Shown here in pieces: positions 34,244 through 43,172 of a stretch of DNA of 64,000 bases. Below the pieces are notes generated by a model. The model saw only the letters and a program-made list of their open reading frames with translations, had not been told where the DNA came from and searched no databases. Source of the stretch: Paraburkholderia graminis C4D1M (GTDB lineage Bacteria; Pseudomonadota; Gammaproteobacteria; Burkholderiales; Burkholderiaceae); contig NZ_ABLD01000008.1 of assembly GCF_000172415.1 (NCBI RefSeq), positions 147,075 to 211,074 on the forward strand, in the 5' to 3' direction. The number at the start of each line of letters is the position of its first letter. The stretch's first letter is position 1. The position numbers and the translations under genes were made by a program.

Positions 34244-34269
34244 AAAAAAAGGCCTGCTATTGCGCAGGC
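34244..34269 (-). terminator. Intrinsic terminator of the DsbA-like gene
   Basis: On the minus strand GCCTGC (34269-34264) pairs with GCAGGC (34257-34252) across a 6-base loop and runs into a seven-U tract (A-run 34244-34250 on the plus strand). It begins about 22 bases after the stop of the leftward DsbA-like gene. Confidence 0.85.
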
Positions 34270-34291
34270 ATTCACATACGAAAGTGCCGGA

Positions 34292-34933
34292 TTATGCTTC
34301 GGCCAGAATCTGCTGAATGACCTGTTCGAAGGTTTCGACAGGTTGCCCGCCGCTCACCAGATAGCGGCGATTGAAAATGATTGCCGGCACCGACTGAATG
34401 CCGTGCGACTGGAACTCTTCTTCTTCGGCGCGGACTTCGTCGGCATAGTCGCCGCTTTGCAGTACCTTGCTCGCAGCCTCGGCGTCCATTCCTACCGACT
34501 GCGCGACTTCGACGAGCACATCATGATTGCTCGGATCGCGGCCTTCCGAATGATAGGCGCGCAGCAGCGCGAGCTTGAGCGGCAGTTGCTTGCCTTCGAG
34601 ACCTGCCCAATGCAACAGGCGGTGTGCATCGAACGTGTTGTAGACATGCGTGCGCGGACCGAACTCGAAGCCGACGCTTGCGCCGCGCTCGCGGATCATG
34701 GCCTGCGTTTCTTCGATCTGCTCGGGCGTGCGTCCGTACTTCTTGCCCAGATAATCGACAATCGCCTGGCCCTCGGGCGCCATCTGCGGATTCAGTTCGA
34801 ACGGGTGCACGACGATCCGCGCATCCACTGCGTCACCGACGCGCGACAACGCGAGTTGCAGCGACGAAAGGCCGATTGCGCACCAGGGGCATGCAATGTC
34901 GGAAACGAAATCGATGGTGAGCGGCTGGGACAT
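34292..34933 (-). CDS. DsbA-family thiol oxidoreductase (FrnE-like)
   Basis: 213 residues, cytosolic (no signal peptide). The active-site motif CPWC occurs at about residues 15-18 in DFVSDIACPWCAIGL, and a cis-Pro loop IQSVPAIIFNRRYLVSGGQP lies near residue 185. This is the FrnE/2-hydroxychromene-2-carboxylate isomerase-like branch of the DsbA fold, whose members reduce or isomerise disulfides, often under oxidative stress. No partner gene is apparent. A terminator follows. Confidence 0.92.
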   Translation of the reverse strand: MSQPLTIDFVSDIACPWCAIGLSSLQLALSRVGDAVDARIVVHPFELNPQMAPEGQAIVDYLGKKYGRTPEQIEETQAMIRERGASVGFEFGPRTHVYNTFDAHRLLHWAGLEGKQLPLKLALLRAYHSEGRDPSNHDVLVEVAQSVGMDAEAASKVLQSGDYADEVRAEEEEFQSHGIQSVPAIIFNRRYLVSGGQPVETFEQVIQQILAEA

Positions 34934-35027
34934 GGCTTTCCTAAGGGCTGTGGGATAGGTGTATTGTCACCTATCCTCGTGACTCTTACCTGGTGGCCGG
35001 CAAGAACCCTTTGTTACGCCGTCGTAT

Positions 35028-36026
35028 CTATGCGCCGCGATTCTTTCTGATCAAAAATCCGATGCCGCCGACGATCCCTATGCCTGCCAATGCGCATAAA
35101 AATCCACGGTGACGAACCGCGCACATCTCCAGGCTCACAGGTTTCGACTCACGGTCGAAACGTCCGTGCGCGCTGTAATCGCCGGGTACGGGATCGAACA
35201 GATTGTTAGGCGCGTCGGCAGGAAGCGGCTCGTCGGTGACCTGTCCTGAGTAGCCCGCCTTTGCCAGATATCTGTCGAGCAGTCCGGGCGCGATGAAGTT
35301 GGCCAGTATCGCCTTGACCGTCGGAAAACCCACCCATACCTCGCGACGCTTATGCGTTGCAGCGAAATAGATCGCGCGCGCGGCCACTTCCGGCTGGAAA
35401 ATCGGCGCGACGGGCTTGGCCTTTTTACCCATCTTGTTGAGCGCCCAGTCGAATTGCGGCGTATTCAATGCGGGCAAATCGACCATCGTCAAATGCACAT
35501 TGAGCCCGTCGTGAATGATCTCGGAACGCAGCGAGTCAGTGAAACCCCGCGCCGCGAATTTTGCGCCGCAATAGACGGATTGCAGCGGCACCGAACGATA
35601 ACCGAGTGCGGACCCCACATTGACAATCGTCCCGCGATTGCGCGTGCGCATGCGTGACAGTGCGGCCATCGTGCCGTGCACCTGGCCGAGGTACGTCACC
35701 TTGGTGCCTCGCTCGAATTCCTGCGCAGTCAGCTTCGATACCGGCGCGAAGACCGTGGCCATTGCAACGTTGACCCACACGTCGATAGGTCCAAGCTCCG
35801 TTTCGGTGCGCGTTGCCGCTTCTTCCACGCGCGCGGCGTCGGCGACGTCGGTTGGAATCGCAATTGCACGCACGCCGTATCGAAGACGCAGTTCGGCGGC
35901 CGCGCGTTCGAGCCGCGCCAAATCGCGTGAAAGCAATGCGACATCGTAGCCATGTCGCGCGAATTCCTCGGCGGTCGCGCGTCCCACTCCGGCGCCCGCG
36001 CCTGTCACAACGACGACTTTATTCAT
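35028..36026 (-). CDS. SDR-family oxidoreductase with C-terminal membrane anchor
   Basis: 332 residues from the ATG at 36026 (AAGGGA upstream). Rossmann motif VTGAGAGVGRATAEEF at the start, NVGSALGYRS with the catalytic Ser, and YCGAKFAARGF with the YxxxK pair. After the domain, residues about 305-330 form a hydrophobic helix (GFLCALAGIGIVGGIGFLI) followed by RKN, so the protein is probably anchored in the membrane facing the cytoplasm. Cofactor NAD(P); substrate unknown. It is divergent from the TPP-enzyme gene. Confidence 0.9.
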   Translation of the reverse strand: MNKVVVVTGAGAGVGRATAEEFARHGYDVALLSRDLARLERAAAELRLRYGVRAIAIPTDVADAARVEEAATRTETELGPIDVWVNVAMATVFAPVSKLTAQEFERGTKVTYLGQVHGTMAALSRMRTRNRGTIVNVGSALGYRSVPLQSVYCGAKFAARGFTDSLRSEIIHDGLNVHLTMVDLPALNTPQFDWALNKMGKKAKPVAPIFQPEVAARAIYFAATHKRREVWVGFPTVKAILANFIAPGLLDRYLAKAGYSGQVTDEPLPADAPNNLFDPVPGDYSAHGRFDRESKPVSLEMCAVRHRGFLCALAGIGIVGGIGFLIRKNRGA

Positions 36027-36204
36027 GACGAATCCCTTGCACGACATGCACCGCGTTTTACTCACAAGCGCCCAGCAAAAAGCGAGCCCGCTTCATTCAC
36101 CGCGCAGCTTCACAAGGAAGCAATTCATTCTTTCTGAGTGAAAGAACGCGGAACGTGGTTTGCAACCTCGCATGTGTGACGATCTTTATTGTGAGGAGCT
36201 GTCC

Positions 36205-38040
36205 ATGTCCACAACTGTCGGTGACTTCATCGTCGAGCGACTCCAGGCGTGGGGCGTGCGCCGAATTTTTGGCTATCCCGGCGACGGCATCAACGGCGTG
36301 TTCGGCGCGTTGAATCGCGCGCAGAGTGAAGCGAAGAAGCATCACAAGAACACGGACCAGCCGAGGCCCATCGAATTCATTCAGGTTCGTCACGAGGAAA
36401 TGGCCGCCTTCATGGCATCCGCGCATGCGAAATTCACAGGCGAGCTCGGCGTCTGTATCGCGACGTCGGGGCCTGGCGCATCGCACCTCGTGACGGGACT
36501 TTACGACGCCCGCATGGACCATATGCCCGTGCTGGCTATCACCGGTCAGCAGGCGCGCGCGGCGCTCGGCGGCCACTATCAGCAGGAAGTCGATCTCGTC
36601 TCGCTCTTCAAGGACGTCGCGGGTGCGTTCGTCGGACAGGCGTCGGTGCCCGCGCAAGTGCGCCATCTCGTGGATCGCGCGATACGTACCGCACTTTCCG
36701 AGCGCAAAGTGACAGCGCTCGTGCTGCCGAACGACTTGCAAGACTTGCCGTACGAGCCTCCTGCGCGCAAACACGGCACGCTGCATTCGGGCGTCGGTTA
36801 TCGCGAGCCGCGTCTCGTGCCTCAGCCTGAAGATCTTCAGCAGGCCGCCGACGTGCTCAACGCCGGCAAGAAGGTCGCGATTCTCGTCGGCGCCGGCGCA
36901 CTGCATGCAACGGACGAAGTGATCGCCGTCGCGGAAAAACTCGGTGCAGGCGTGGCAAAGGCGCTGCTCGGCAAAGCGGTGTTGCCCGACGATCTGCCGT
37001 GGGTCACCGGCTCGATCGGCCTGCTCGGCACGAAGCCCAGTTACGATCTGATGACCGAGTGCGACACGCTGCTGATGATCGGCTCCGGCTTTCCGTACTC
37101 CGAGTTTCTGCCGAAGGAAGGTGCGGCGCGCGGCGTGCAGATCGACCTGAAAGCCGACATGCTGAGCCTGCGCTATCCGATGGAAGTGAACCTCGTCGGC
37201 GATAGCGTGGAAACGCTGCGCGCGTTGCTGCCTTTGCTCGAACACAAGCAGGACCGCGGGTGGCGCAAGACGATCGAAGGCTGGACCGCCGACTGGTGGA
37301 AGACACTCGACGAACGCGCACACGAGCCCGGCAAGGATGCCGTCAATCCACAGCGCACGGTATGGGAACTGTCGCCACGCGTTCCGTCGAATGCAATCGT
37401 GACGAGCGATTCAGGCTCCTGTGCAAACTGGTATGCACGCGATCTGAAGGTGAAGCGCGGCATGATGTGCTCGCTCTCGGGTGGCCTCGCGTCGATGGGC
37501 GCGGCAGTACCGTATGCGATCGCCGCGAAGTTCGCTTATCCGGAGCGGCCCGTCATCGCGCTGGTCGGCGACGGCGCCATGCAGATGAACAACATGGCCG
37601 AACTCATCACCGTATCGAAGTACTGGAAAGGCTGGGCCGATCCGCGCTGGATTTGCATGGTCCTTAACAATCAGGACCTGAACCAGGTCACGTGGGAACA
37701 GCGCGTGATGGAGGGCGATCCGAAGTTCGAGGCTTCGCAGGACATTCCTTCAGTGCCGTATCACAAGTTCGCGGAATTGATCGGCCTGAAAGGCATTTAT
37801 GTCGACGACGCCGAACAGATGGGCGCGGCCTGGGACGCTGCGCTTGCTGCGGACCGCCCTGTGGTGATCGAAGTAAAGGCCGATCCGAACATCGCGCCGT
37901 TGCCGCCGCATATCACGCTTGCTCAGGCCAAGGCGTTTGCATCGACATTGTTAAAAGGCGATCCCGACGAAGGCAATGTGATCGTGCAGACCGCGAAGCA
38001 GGTGCTTGGCGCAGTGCTTCCGGGCCGTCACGACAAGTAG
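36205..38040 (+). CDS. Thiamine-pyrophosphate-dependent enzyme (pyruvate oxidase/acetolactate synthase family)
   Basis: 611 residues from the ATG at 36205, with GAGGAGCTG upstream. The N-terminal PYR domain has GYPGDGINGVFGAL and the catalytic Glu in RHEEMAAFMASAHAKFTG. The C-terminal PP domain has VGDGAMQMNNMAELITVSKYW and NNQDLNQVTWEQR, the GDG-NN thiamine-binding motif. The central region is the FAD/regulatory-type domain. The nearest recognisable relatives are PoxB-like pyruvate:quinone oxidases, but no PoxB-type C-terminal membrane helix is seen, so the acyl donor is open. It is the first gene of a seven-gene run; the enolase-family gene follows after 12 bases. Confidence 0.88.
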   Translation: MSTTVGDFIVERLQAWGVRRIFGYPGDGINGVFGALNRAQSEAKKHHKNTDQPRPIEFIQVRHEEMAAFMASAHAKFTGELGVCIATSGPGASHLVTGLYDARMDHMPVLAITGQQARAALGGHYQQEVDLVSLFKDVAGAFVGQASVPAQVRHLVDRAIRTALSERKVTALVLPNDLQDLPYEPPARKHGTLHSGVGYREPRLVPQPEDLQQAADVLNAGKKVAILVGAGALHATDEVIAVAEKLGAGVAKALLGKAVLPDDLPWVTGSIGLLGTKPSYDLMTECDTLLMIGSGFPYSEFLPKEGAARGVQIDLKADMLSLRYPMEVNLVGDSVETLRALLPLLEHKQDRGWRKTIEGWTADWWKTLDERAHEPGKDAVNPQRTVWELSPRVPSNAIVTSDSGSCANWYARDLKVKRGMMCSLSGGLASMGAAVPYAIAAKFAYPERPVIALVGDGAMQMNNMAELITVSKYWKGWADPRWICMVLNNQDLNQVTWEQRVMEGDPKFEASQDIPSVPYHKFAELIGLKGIYVDDAEQMGAAWDAALAADRPVVIEVKADPNIAPLPPHITLAQAKAFASTLLKGDPDEGNVIVQTAKQVLGAVLPGRHDK

Positions 38041-38052
38041 AGGCACGCGGCG

Positions 38053-39174
38053 ATGAGCAAGGCGGCATCTGCACGAGGCGGCTCGCAACTTCCGGTTAGC
38101 GCGGTGCGGGCGAGCGCCTACCGCATTCCCTCCGACGCCCCCGAAAGCGACGGAACGTTCGAGTGGAATGCGACGACGCTCGTCGTCGTCGAGGTCGATG
38201 CGGGTGGTCAAACAGGAATCGGCTATACGTATAGCGATTCCAGCATCGTCGCGTTGATCGCGAACACGCTGTCGCCCTGTGTGACCGGCGAGGACGTCGC
38301 CGATATTCGCGCGCATTGGAACCGCATGCAGCGTCAGGTGCGCAATCTCGGACGTGCGGGACTTGCGGCCACGGCAATCTCCGCAATCGACTGCGCGTTA
38401 TGGGACGCGAAAGCGAAACTGCTCGGCGTGCCGCTCGTGCAACTGCTGGGCGCGGCGCGCGAAAGCGTGCCGCTTTACGGTAGCGGCGGCTTCACGACAT
38501 ACAACGACCGGCAATTGCGCGATCAGCTTGCCGGCTGGGTCGAACGCGACGGCTGCCGTTGGGTCAAGATGAAGATCGGCAGTCAACCGCATAAAGATCA
38601 GGCGCGCGTGAAAGCCGCGCGCGAAGCTATCGGCGACGCGGGTCTGTTCGTCGATGCCAACGGCGCGTTCTCGCCGCGCGAGGCGCTGTACCATGCGCGC
38701 CAATTTGAAGCGCAACAGGTCGCATGGTTCGAAGAGCCGGTCTCATCCGACGATGCAGCCGGCTTGCGCTTTGTGCGCGAACACGCGCCGTCCGGCATGG
38801 ACATCGCGGCCGGCGAATACGCGTACACGTCCGACGATTTCCGCACGCTACTCGCCGAGGGCTCCGTGGATGTACTGCAAGCCGACGTGAGCCGTTGTGG
38901 CGGCATCACCGGATTCCTGCAGGCCGCCGCGCTTTGCGACGCGTTTCACATGCCGCTTTCCGCGCATTGCGCGCCCGCATTGCATCTGCATGTGGCTTGC
39001 GCGGTGCCGCGGCTGCGTCATCAGGAGTGGTTTCATGACCATGTGCGCATCGAGGCGATGTTGTTCGACGGCGCACCCCGAGCGCATGACGGCGTCATCA
39101 CGCCCGACCTGTCGAGGCCCGGTTGCGGCCTCGCATTCAAGCACAAGGACGCGGCACAGTACTTCGTTGCATAG
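38053..39174 (+). CDS. Enolase-superfamily protein, mandelate racemase/muconate lactonizing subgroup
   Basis: 373 residues. Capping domain (1-125), then the barrel with KMKIG (K172, K174 as the base pair), D201 and the EEP Glu near 227 and E255 in AGEYAYT as Mg ligands, DVSRCGG, and H305 in SAHCAP. Members dehydrate or racemise sugar acids. With both KxK and a barrel His it could be a racemase or sugar-acid dehydratase. Its place between a TPP enzyme and a GMC dehydrogenase suggests processing of an aldonic acid, by inference. It starts at an ATG 12 bases after the previous stop. Confidence 0.88.
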   Translation: MSKAASARGGSQLPVSAVRASAYRIPSDAPESDGTFEWNATTLVVVEVDAGGQTGIGYTYSDSSIVALIANTLSPCVTGEDVADIRAHWNRMQRQVRNLGRAGLAATAISAIDCALWDAKAKLLGVPLVQLLGAARESVPLYGSGGFTTYNDRQLRDQLAGWVERDGCRWVKMKIGSQPHKDQARVKAAREAIGDAGLFVDANGAFSPREALYHARQFEAQQVAWFEEPVSSDDAAGLRFVREHAPSGMDIAAGEYAYTSDDFRTLLAEGSVDVLQADVSRCGGITGFLQAAALCDAFHMPLSAHCAPALHLHVACAVPRLRHQEWFHDHVRIEAMLFDGAPRAHDGVITPDLSRPGCGLAFKHKDAAQYFVA

Positions 39175-39201
39175 GCGCGAAAAGCGCAGGAGCAGGTATC
39201 G

Positions 39202-40176
39202 ATGGGGACGCAACGCATATTTAGCGTGTTATGCGCGGTGGCCGGAGCTGCCGCTTTAGCGCGATTCACCGGGCGCAGGGCAAACGCAAATCGGCGCACA
39301 CGCGCGACGCCTCGAAGACCAGCGCTGCGCTCAATCGACAGCGTCACCCACGCCGCGCCCGCAACTCAGGCACACGTCGAAGCCGCACGGCGTTTCAACC
39401 ATAGTTCGGCGCTGCTCGCCTTCTCGGTGCTCACGGACAGTGCGATGGAACACTACCGCGGTTCCTTCGACAATCCGGCGATGTATACGCCGCTCGTCAG
39501 CGCGAGTCTTTCGCTGATCGCCGGTTTGCACGGCGGCGCGGACCATAGACAGCAAACGCACCACGCGCGTCATTTGATCTATCGGACCGCGGCTGCGGCC
39601 GGCATCGCCGGCACGGGGTTTCACTTGTACAACGTCATGAAGCGCCCTGGCGGCTGGAGCTGGAACAACCTGGTTCATGCGGCACCGGTCGGTGCGCCGA
39701 TGGCCTTGCTGTTGTCGGGCGCACTCGGCGCGGTGGCCGAGCGATTGCGCGACGAGCCCGCGCACGAGCCGCAACTTCTCGGCATGCCTGCGGGGCGCGC
39801 GCTGGGATTGCTCGTGGCAGCCGGACTCATCGGCACGGTCGGCGAAGCGGGCTTGCTGCATTTTCGCGGCTCATTCCAGCATCGTGCGATGTACGCACCC
39901 GTCAGCGCGCCGCCGTTTGCAGCGGCGCTGCTTGCGCACGCCGCGCTGGCCGCGCCGCGCGAGCGCTGGTTCACGCGCCTATGGCTGCGCATCACGACCG
40001 CGCTCGGTATCGCGGGCGCCGGCTTCCACGCGCGCGGCATCGCGCGGCGCCAGGGCGGATGGCGCAACTGGAGCCAGAACCTGTTCGCCGGCCCTCCGCT
40101 GCCGGCGCCGCCGAGCTTCTCGGCGCTCGCGCTCGCGGGCCTTGCCGCGCTGCGGCTCAGGGAGACGGAGAAATGA
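39202..40176 (+). CDS. Unrecognised membrane-associated protein with internal duplication
   Basis: 324 residues, with an AGGAGCAGG upstream. A short hydrophobic start (SVLCAVAGAAALA) may be a membrane anchor. The rest consists of two homologous units, about 78-183 and 213-320. Paired landmarks are RGSFDNPAMYTP/RGSFQHRAMYAP, GIAGTGFH/GIAGAGFH and GGWSWNNL/GGWRNWSQNL. Each unit has two to three hydrophobic helices with His residues (EHYRGSF, GFH). I know no function for it. Its stop overlaps the start of the gluconate-dehydrogenase-like small subunit (ATGA), so it is translationally coupled to the dehydrogenase and may be its membrane partner. Confidence 0.8.
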   Translation: MGTQRIFSVLCAVAGAAALARFTGRRANANRRTRATPRRPALRSIDSVTHAAPATQAHVEAARRFNHSSALLAFSVLTDSAMEHYRGSFDNPAMYTPLVSASLSLIAGLHGGADHRQQTHHARHLIYRTAAAAGIAGTGFHLYNVMKRPGGWSWNNLVHAAPVGAPMALLLSGALGAVAERLRDEPAHEPQLLGMPAGRALGLLVAAGLIGTVGEAGLLHFRGSFQHRAMYAPVSAPPFAAALLAHAALAAPRERWFTRLWLRITTALGIAGAGFHARGIARRQGGWRNWSQNLFAGPPLPAPPSFSALALAGLAALRLRETEK

Positions 40177-40838
40177 AAACCGGCAGACCAACGAAAAGAG
40201 CGACACGTTACCCCGGTTACGACGTGTTGAGCAAACGCGACACACCGTCATGGGATGAAGTGTCTCGCGTCGTTATCGACGAACGGCTGGCGGTGCCGCG
40301 CGAGCCGCGCTTCTTCAATGCGATGGAATGGCTTGCGGTGACGTCGCTCTGCGCGTGCGTCGTGCCGCAGGCAAACGCGCAGCCGCTTGTGCCGGTCGCC
40401 GCCATGCTCGATCATCGCCTATACACGAATCAGGGCGATGGTTATCGAAACGCCGCGTTGCCGCCGATGCGCGACGCGTGGCGCACGGGCCTAGCCGCGC
40501 TCGATGCCGAGAGCCGCGAGCGGCATGGCCTGCCGTTCGCAAGCCTCGATAGAACCGCGCAGAACGCATTGCTCGAACAGATGCAGCGCGGCGAACTCGT
40601 GCATGCGGCGTGGCGCGGCATGCAACCGGAAGTTTTCTTTGCGGAGCGAGTACTTCACGACATCTGCGGTCTCTATTACTCGCATCCGCATGCCTGGAGC
40701 GAGATTGGTTTCGGCGGCCCGGCCAATCCGCGTGGCTACGTGCGCATGTATTTCAACCGTCGCGATCCGTGGGAACCCGTCGAGGCGCAATCGGGCAGCG
40801 AGGATAAAGCCGCGAGGGAGAATCGCCGTGTTCGATGA
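40173..40838 (+). CDS. Gluconate 2-dehydrogenase subunit 3 family protein
   Basis: 221 residues. Contains FFNAMEWLAVTSLCACVVPQ and the helical body with ALLEQMQRGE and ERVLHDICGLYYSHPHAWSEIGFGGPANPRGY, typical of the small gamma subunit (PF13618) that accompanies GMC-type sugar dehydrogenases. No twin-arginine signal is visible, unlike the periplasmic FAD-gluconate dehydrogenases, so the complex may be cytoplasmic. It overlaps the gene before by four bases and the GMC gene after by eleven. Confidence 0.87.
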   Translation: MKTGRPTKRATRYPGYDVLSKRDTPSWDEVSRVVIDERLAVPREPRFFNAMEWLAVTSLCACVVPQANAQPLVPVAAMLDHRLYTNQGDGYRNAALPPMRDAWRTGLAALDAESRERHGLPFASLDRTAQNALLEQMQRGELVHAAWRGMQPEVFFAERVLHDICGLYYSHPHAWSEIGFGGPANPRGYVRMYFNRRDPWEPVEAQSGSEDKAARENRRVR

Positions 40839-42471
40839 CGCTCTCTATCATCCACGCGGCAAGCATGGCCGCGCGCCCGATGTGTTCGAACCGCGCGGCT
40901 GGGTGCCAATGCGCGAATATTCGAACGACGACGAAGTGGACTTCGCGATCGTCGGCACGGGCGCGGGAGGCGGCACGCTCGCGTGCCGCCTCGCGGAAAA
41001 GGGCTTCAAGGTAGTCGCCTTCGATGCGGGCGCATGGTGGCGTCCACTCGAAGAATTCGCGTCCGACGAAGCGCATCAGCAAAAACTCTTCTGGACCGAC
41101 GAGCGCATCTGCGACGGCGACAACCCGCTCAAGCTCGGCCATAACAACAGCGGCAAGGCAGTGGGCGGCAGCACGGTTCACTTCGCGATGGTCTCTCTGC
41201 GCTTCAGGCCCGAATGGTTCAAATCGCGCGCGCTGCTCGGCTATGGCGCGGACTGGCCGCTCGACTGGCGCGAGATGTGGCAGTACTACTCACAGGTCGA
41301 GGACGCGCTGAAAATCGCCGGACCCGTCAATTATCCGTGGGGACCGAAACGTCCACGCTATCCGTATCGCGCGCATGAATTGAATGCCGCGGCGATGGTG
41401 CTCGCGCGCGGCTGCGAGGCGCTCGGCATCGGCTGGAGCGCAACACCGCTCGCGACACTCTCGGCGCCGCGCGGCAAAGCGCATCCTTGCGTGTATCGCG
41501 GCTTTTGCGTGTCCGGCTGCGCGACCAATGCGAAGCAAAGCGCCCTCGTCACGTGGATTCCGCGCGCGTTGCAAGCCGGCGCGGAAGTGCGCGATCTGGC
41601 GATGGTCGGCCGCATCGACATGAATGATGCCGGGCTTGTTACGGGCGTCGAGTACATTCGCGAAGGACGCTGGCAATTCCAGCGCGCGAAGAACGTTGTC
41701 GTCGCCGGCTATGCAATCGAAACGCCGCGCCTTCTGCTCATGTCCGCGAATAGCCGCTTTCCCGACGGTCTCGCGAATAGCTCGGGTCTTGTCGGCAAGA
41801 ACCTGATGGTGCAGGCCAACCAGGCCGTGTACGGCACGATGGACGAAGAGATACGCTGGTACAAGGGACCGCCGTCGCTTGCGATTACCGAGCACTGGAA
41901 CTACGCGGACCAGAACAAGGATTTTTTCGGCGGCTATGCGTATATGAGCCAGGGTCCGCTGCCCAACGCATGGGCAGCCGCGCAAAATGGCCGCGGCCTG
42001 TGGGGCGAAGCGCTCGCTGACGAGATGCACAAGTACAACCATCAGGCGGGCCTGAAGATAGTCGGCGAAATGCTGCCGCAGGAACGCAACCGCGTGACGC
42101 TCGCCGACGAAAAAGACCAATACGGCTTGCCCGTTGCACGCGTGTCGTACTCGTACTGCGATAACGACAAACGCCTCATTGCCCATTCGCTGAATTTCAT
42201 GGAGCAGGCGCTCGCCGCCGCGGGCGGCAAGGACATCTGGCGCGAAACCGACGATACGTGCCACCTGAACGGCACCGCACGCATGGGCGACGATCCGGCA
42301 AAGAGCGTTGTCAATGCGGATTGCCGCAGTTGGGACATCCGCAATTTGTGGATTTGCGACGGCTCGGTGTTTCCGACCGTGGGCGGCGTCAACCCTTCGC
42401 TGACGATTCAGGCCATTGCATGCCGAACGGTGGATCGCATTTCCGCCCTCGCCGCGCGCGGCGAACTATGA
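40828..42471 (+). CDS. GMC-family FAD-dependent dehydrogenase (gluconate-dehydrogenase-like large subunit)
   Basis: 547 residues from a GTG at 40828 with GAGGGAG upstream. The FAD-binding Rossmann motif FAIVGTGAGGGTLACRLAEKG is at 39-60, the GMC signature KAVGGSTVHFAMVSLRF follows near 110, a cysteine-containing GFCVSGCATNAKQSAL segment near 225, and the C-terminal TCHLNGTARMGDDP with catalytic His plus FPTVGGVNPSLTIQA. These enzymes oxidise sugars or sugar acids to ketones or lactones and pass electrons to a quinone, usually through a cytochrome c subunit, which is not encoded here. It overlaps the subunit-3 gene. Confidence 0.9.
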   Translation: MFDDALYHPRGKHGRAPDVFEPRGWVPMREYSNDDEVDFAIVGTGAGGGTLACRLAEKGFKVVAFDAGAWWRPLEEFASDEAHQQKLFWTDERICDGDNPLKLGHNNSGKAVGGSTVHFAMVSLRFRPEWFKSRALLGYGADWPLDWREMWQYYSQVEDALKIAGPVNYPWGPKRPRYPYRAHELNAAAMVLARGCEALGIGWSATPLATLSAPRGKAHPCVYRGFCVSGCATNAKQSALVTWIPRALQAGAEVRDLAMVGRIDMNDAGLVTGVEYIREGRWQFQRAKNVVVAGYAIETPRLLLMSANSRFPDGLANSSGLVGKNLMVQANQAVYGTMDEEIRWYKGPPSLAITEHWNYADQNKDFFGGYAYMSQGPLPNAWAAAQNGRGLWGEALADEMHKYNHQAGLKIVGEMLPQERNRVTLADEKDQYGLPVARVSYSYCDNDKRLIAHSLNFMEQALAAAGGKDIWRETDDTCHLNGTARMGDDPAKSVVNADCRSWDIRNLWICDGSVFPTVGGVNPSLTIQAIACRTVDRISALAARGEL

Positions 42472-42542
42472 GCATGGCCGCCGAGGCACGCGGGATGCTC
42501 CATTAAAAAATCGCCAACTGCTGCATGAAGGAGGGCCGCATC

Positions 42543-43127
42543 ATGAAGCTTTACTATTCGCCGGGCGCGTGCAGTCTTGCCGATCACATCGCGATGCACG
42601 AGGCCGAGATGCAATTCGACCGCGTGCGCGTCGACCTCAAGACAAAGACGACTGACACCGGCCAGAAGTTCGATGAAATCAATCCCAAGAGCTATGTACC
42701 GACACTCGAATTCGACGACGGTCAACGGCTCACCGAAAACGTCGCGATCCTTTCGTGGGTCGCGCAACGCAAGCCCTCGCTTGCACCGTCGGGAGAACTC
42801 GGCACTACGCGCCTGATTGAAATGCTCGCCTTTATTTCAACGGAGCTTCACAAACAATTCGGCCGCGTATTCAAGCCGGCGTCGGATGAGGAAGCGAATG
42901 CCGCGCGCGAGAAAATCGGCCAGCGTTTCCAGCTCATATCGACAATGCTTAAAGGCAACTATTTGTTCGGCGCAGAAGCGAGCGTCGCGGACGCCTATCT
43001 GTTCACCATGCTTCTATGGGCGAACAAAGTAAAGATCGAGGTCCCGCAAAAACTCGCGGAGTTCTCACAACGCATGCGCGGGCGGCCCGCGGTGCAACTG
43101 GCGTTGAAACACGAAGGGATCGAGTGA
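42543..43127 (+). CDS. Glutathione S-transferase
   Basis: 194 residues. The N-terminal thioredoxin-like domain begins MKLYYSPGACSLADHIA, with Ser/Cys at the beta-class active-site position (PGACS, Cys10), and NPKSYVPTLEFDDG then LTENVAIL contact glutathione. An all-helical C-terminal domain follows (NYLFGAEASVADAYLFTML). It matches the bacterial beta-class GST (GstA). AGGAGG lies a few bases before the ATG. It lies 71 bases after the GMC gene and may share its transcript, perhaps protecting against reactive carbonyls. Confidence 0.92.
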   Translation: MKLYYSPGACSLADHIAMHEAEMQFDRVRVDLKTKTTDTGQKFDEINPKSYVPTLEFDDGQRLTENVAILSWVAQRKPSLAPSGELGTTRLIEMLAFISTELHKQFGRVFKPASDEEANAAREKIGQRFQLISTMLKGNYLFGAEASVADAYLFTMLLWANKVKIEVPQKLAEFSQRMRGRPAVQLALKHEGIE

Positions 43128-43172
43128 AGCCGCGTGCTCGCGTTGGTCAGCCAGCCGTTCGCCGAGGAAATC

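Noticed and set aside
36097..37323. 408-codon minus-strand ORF opposite the TPP enzyme
   Set aside because: It is fully antisense to a gene with clear catalytic motifs and has shadow-type composition.
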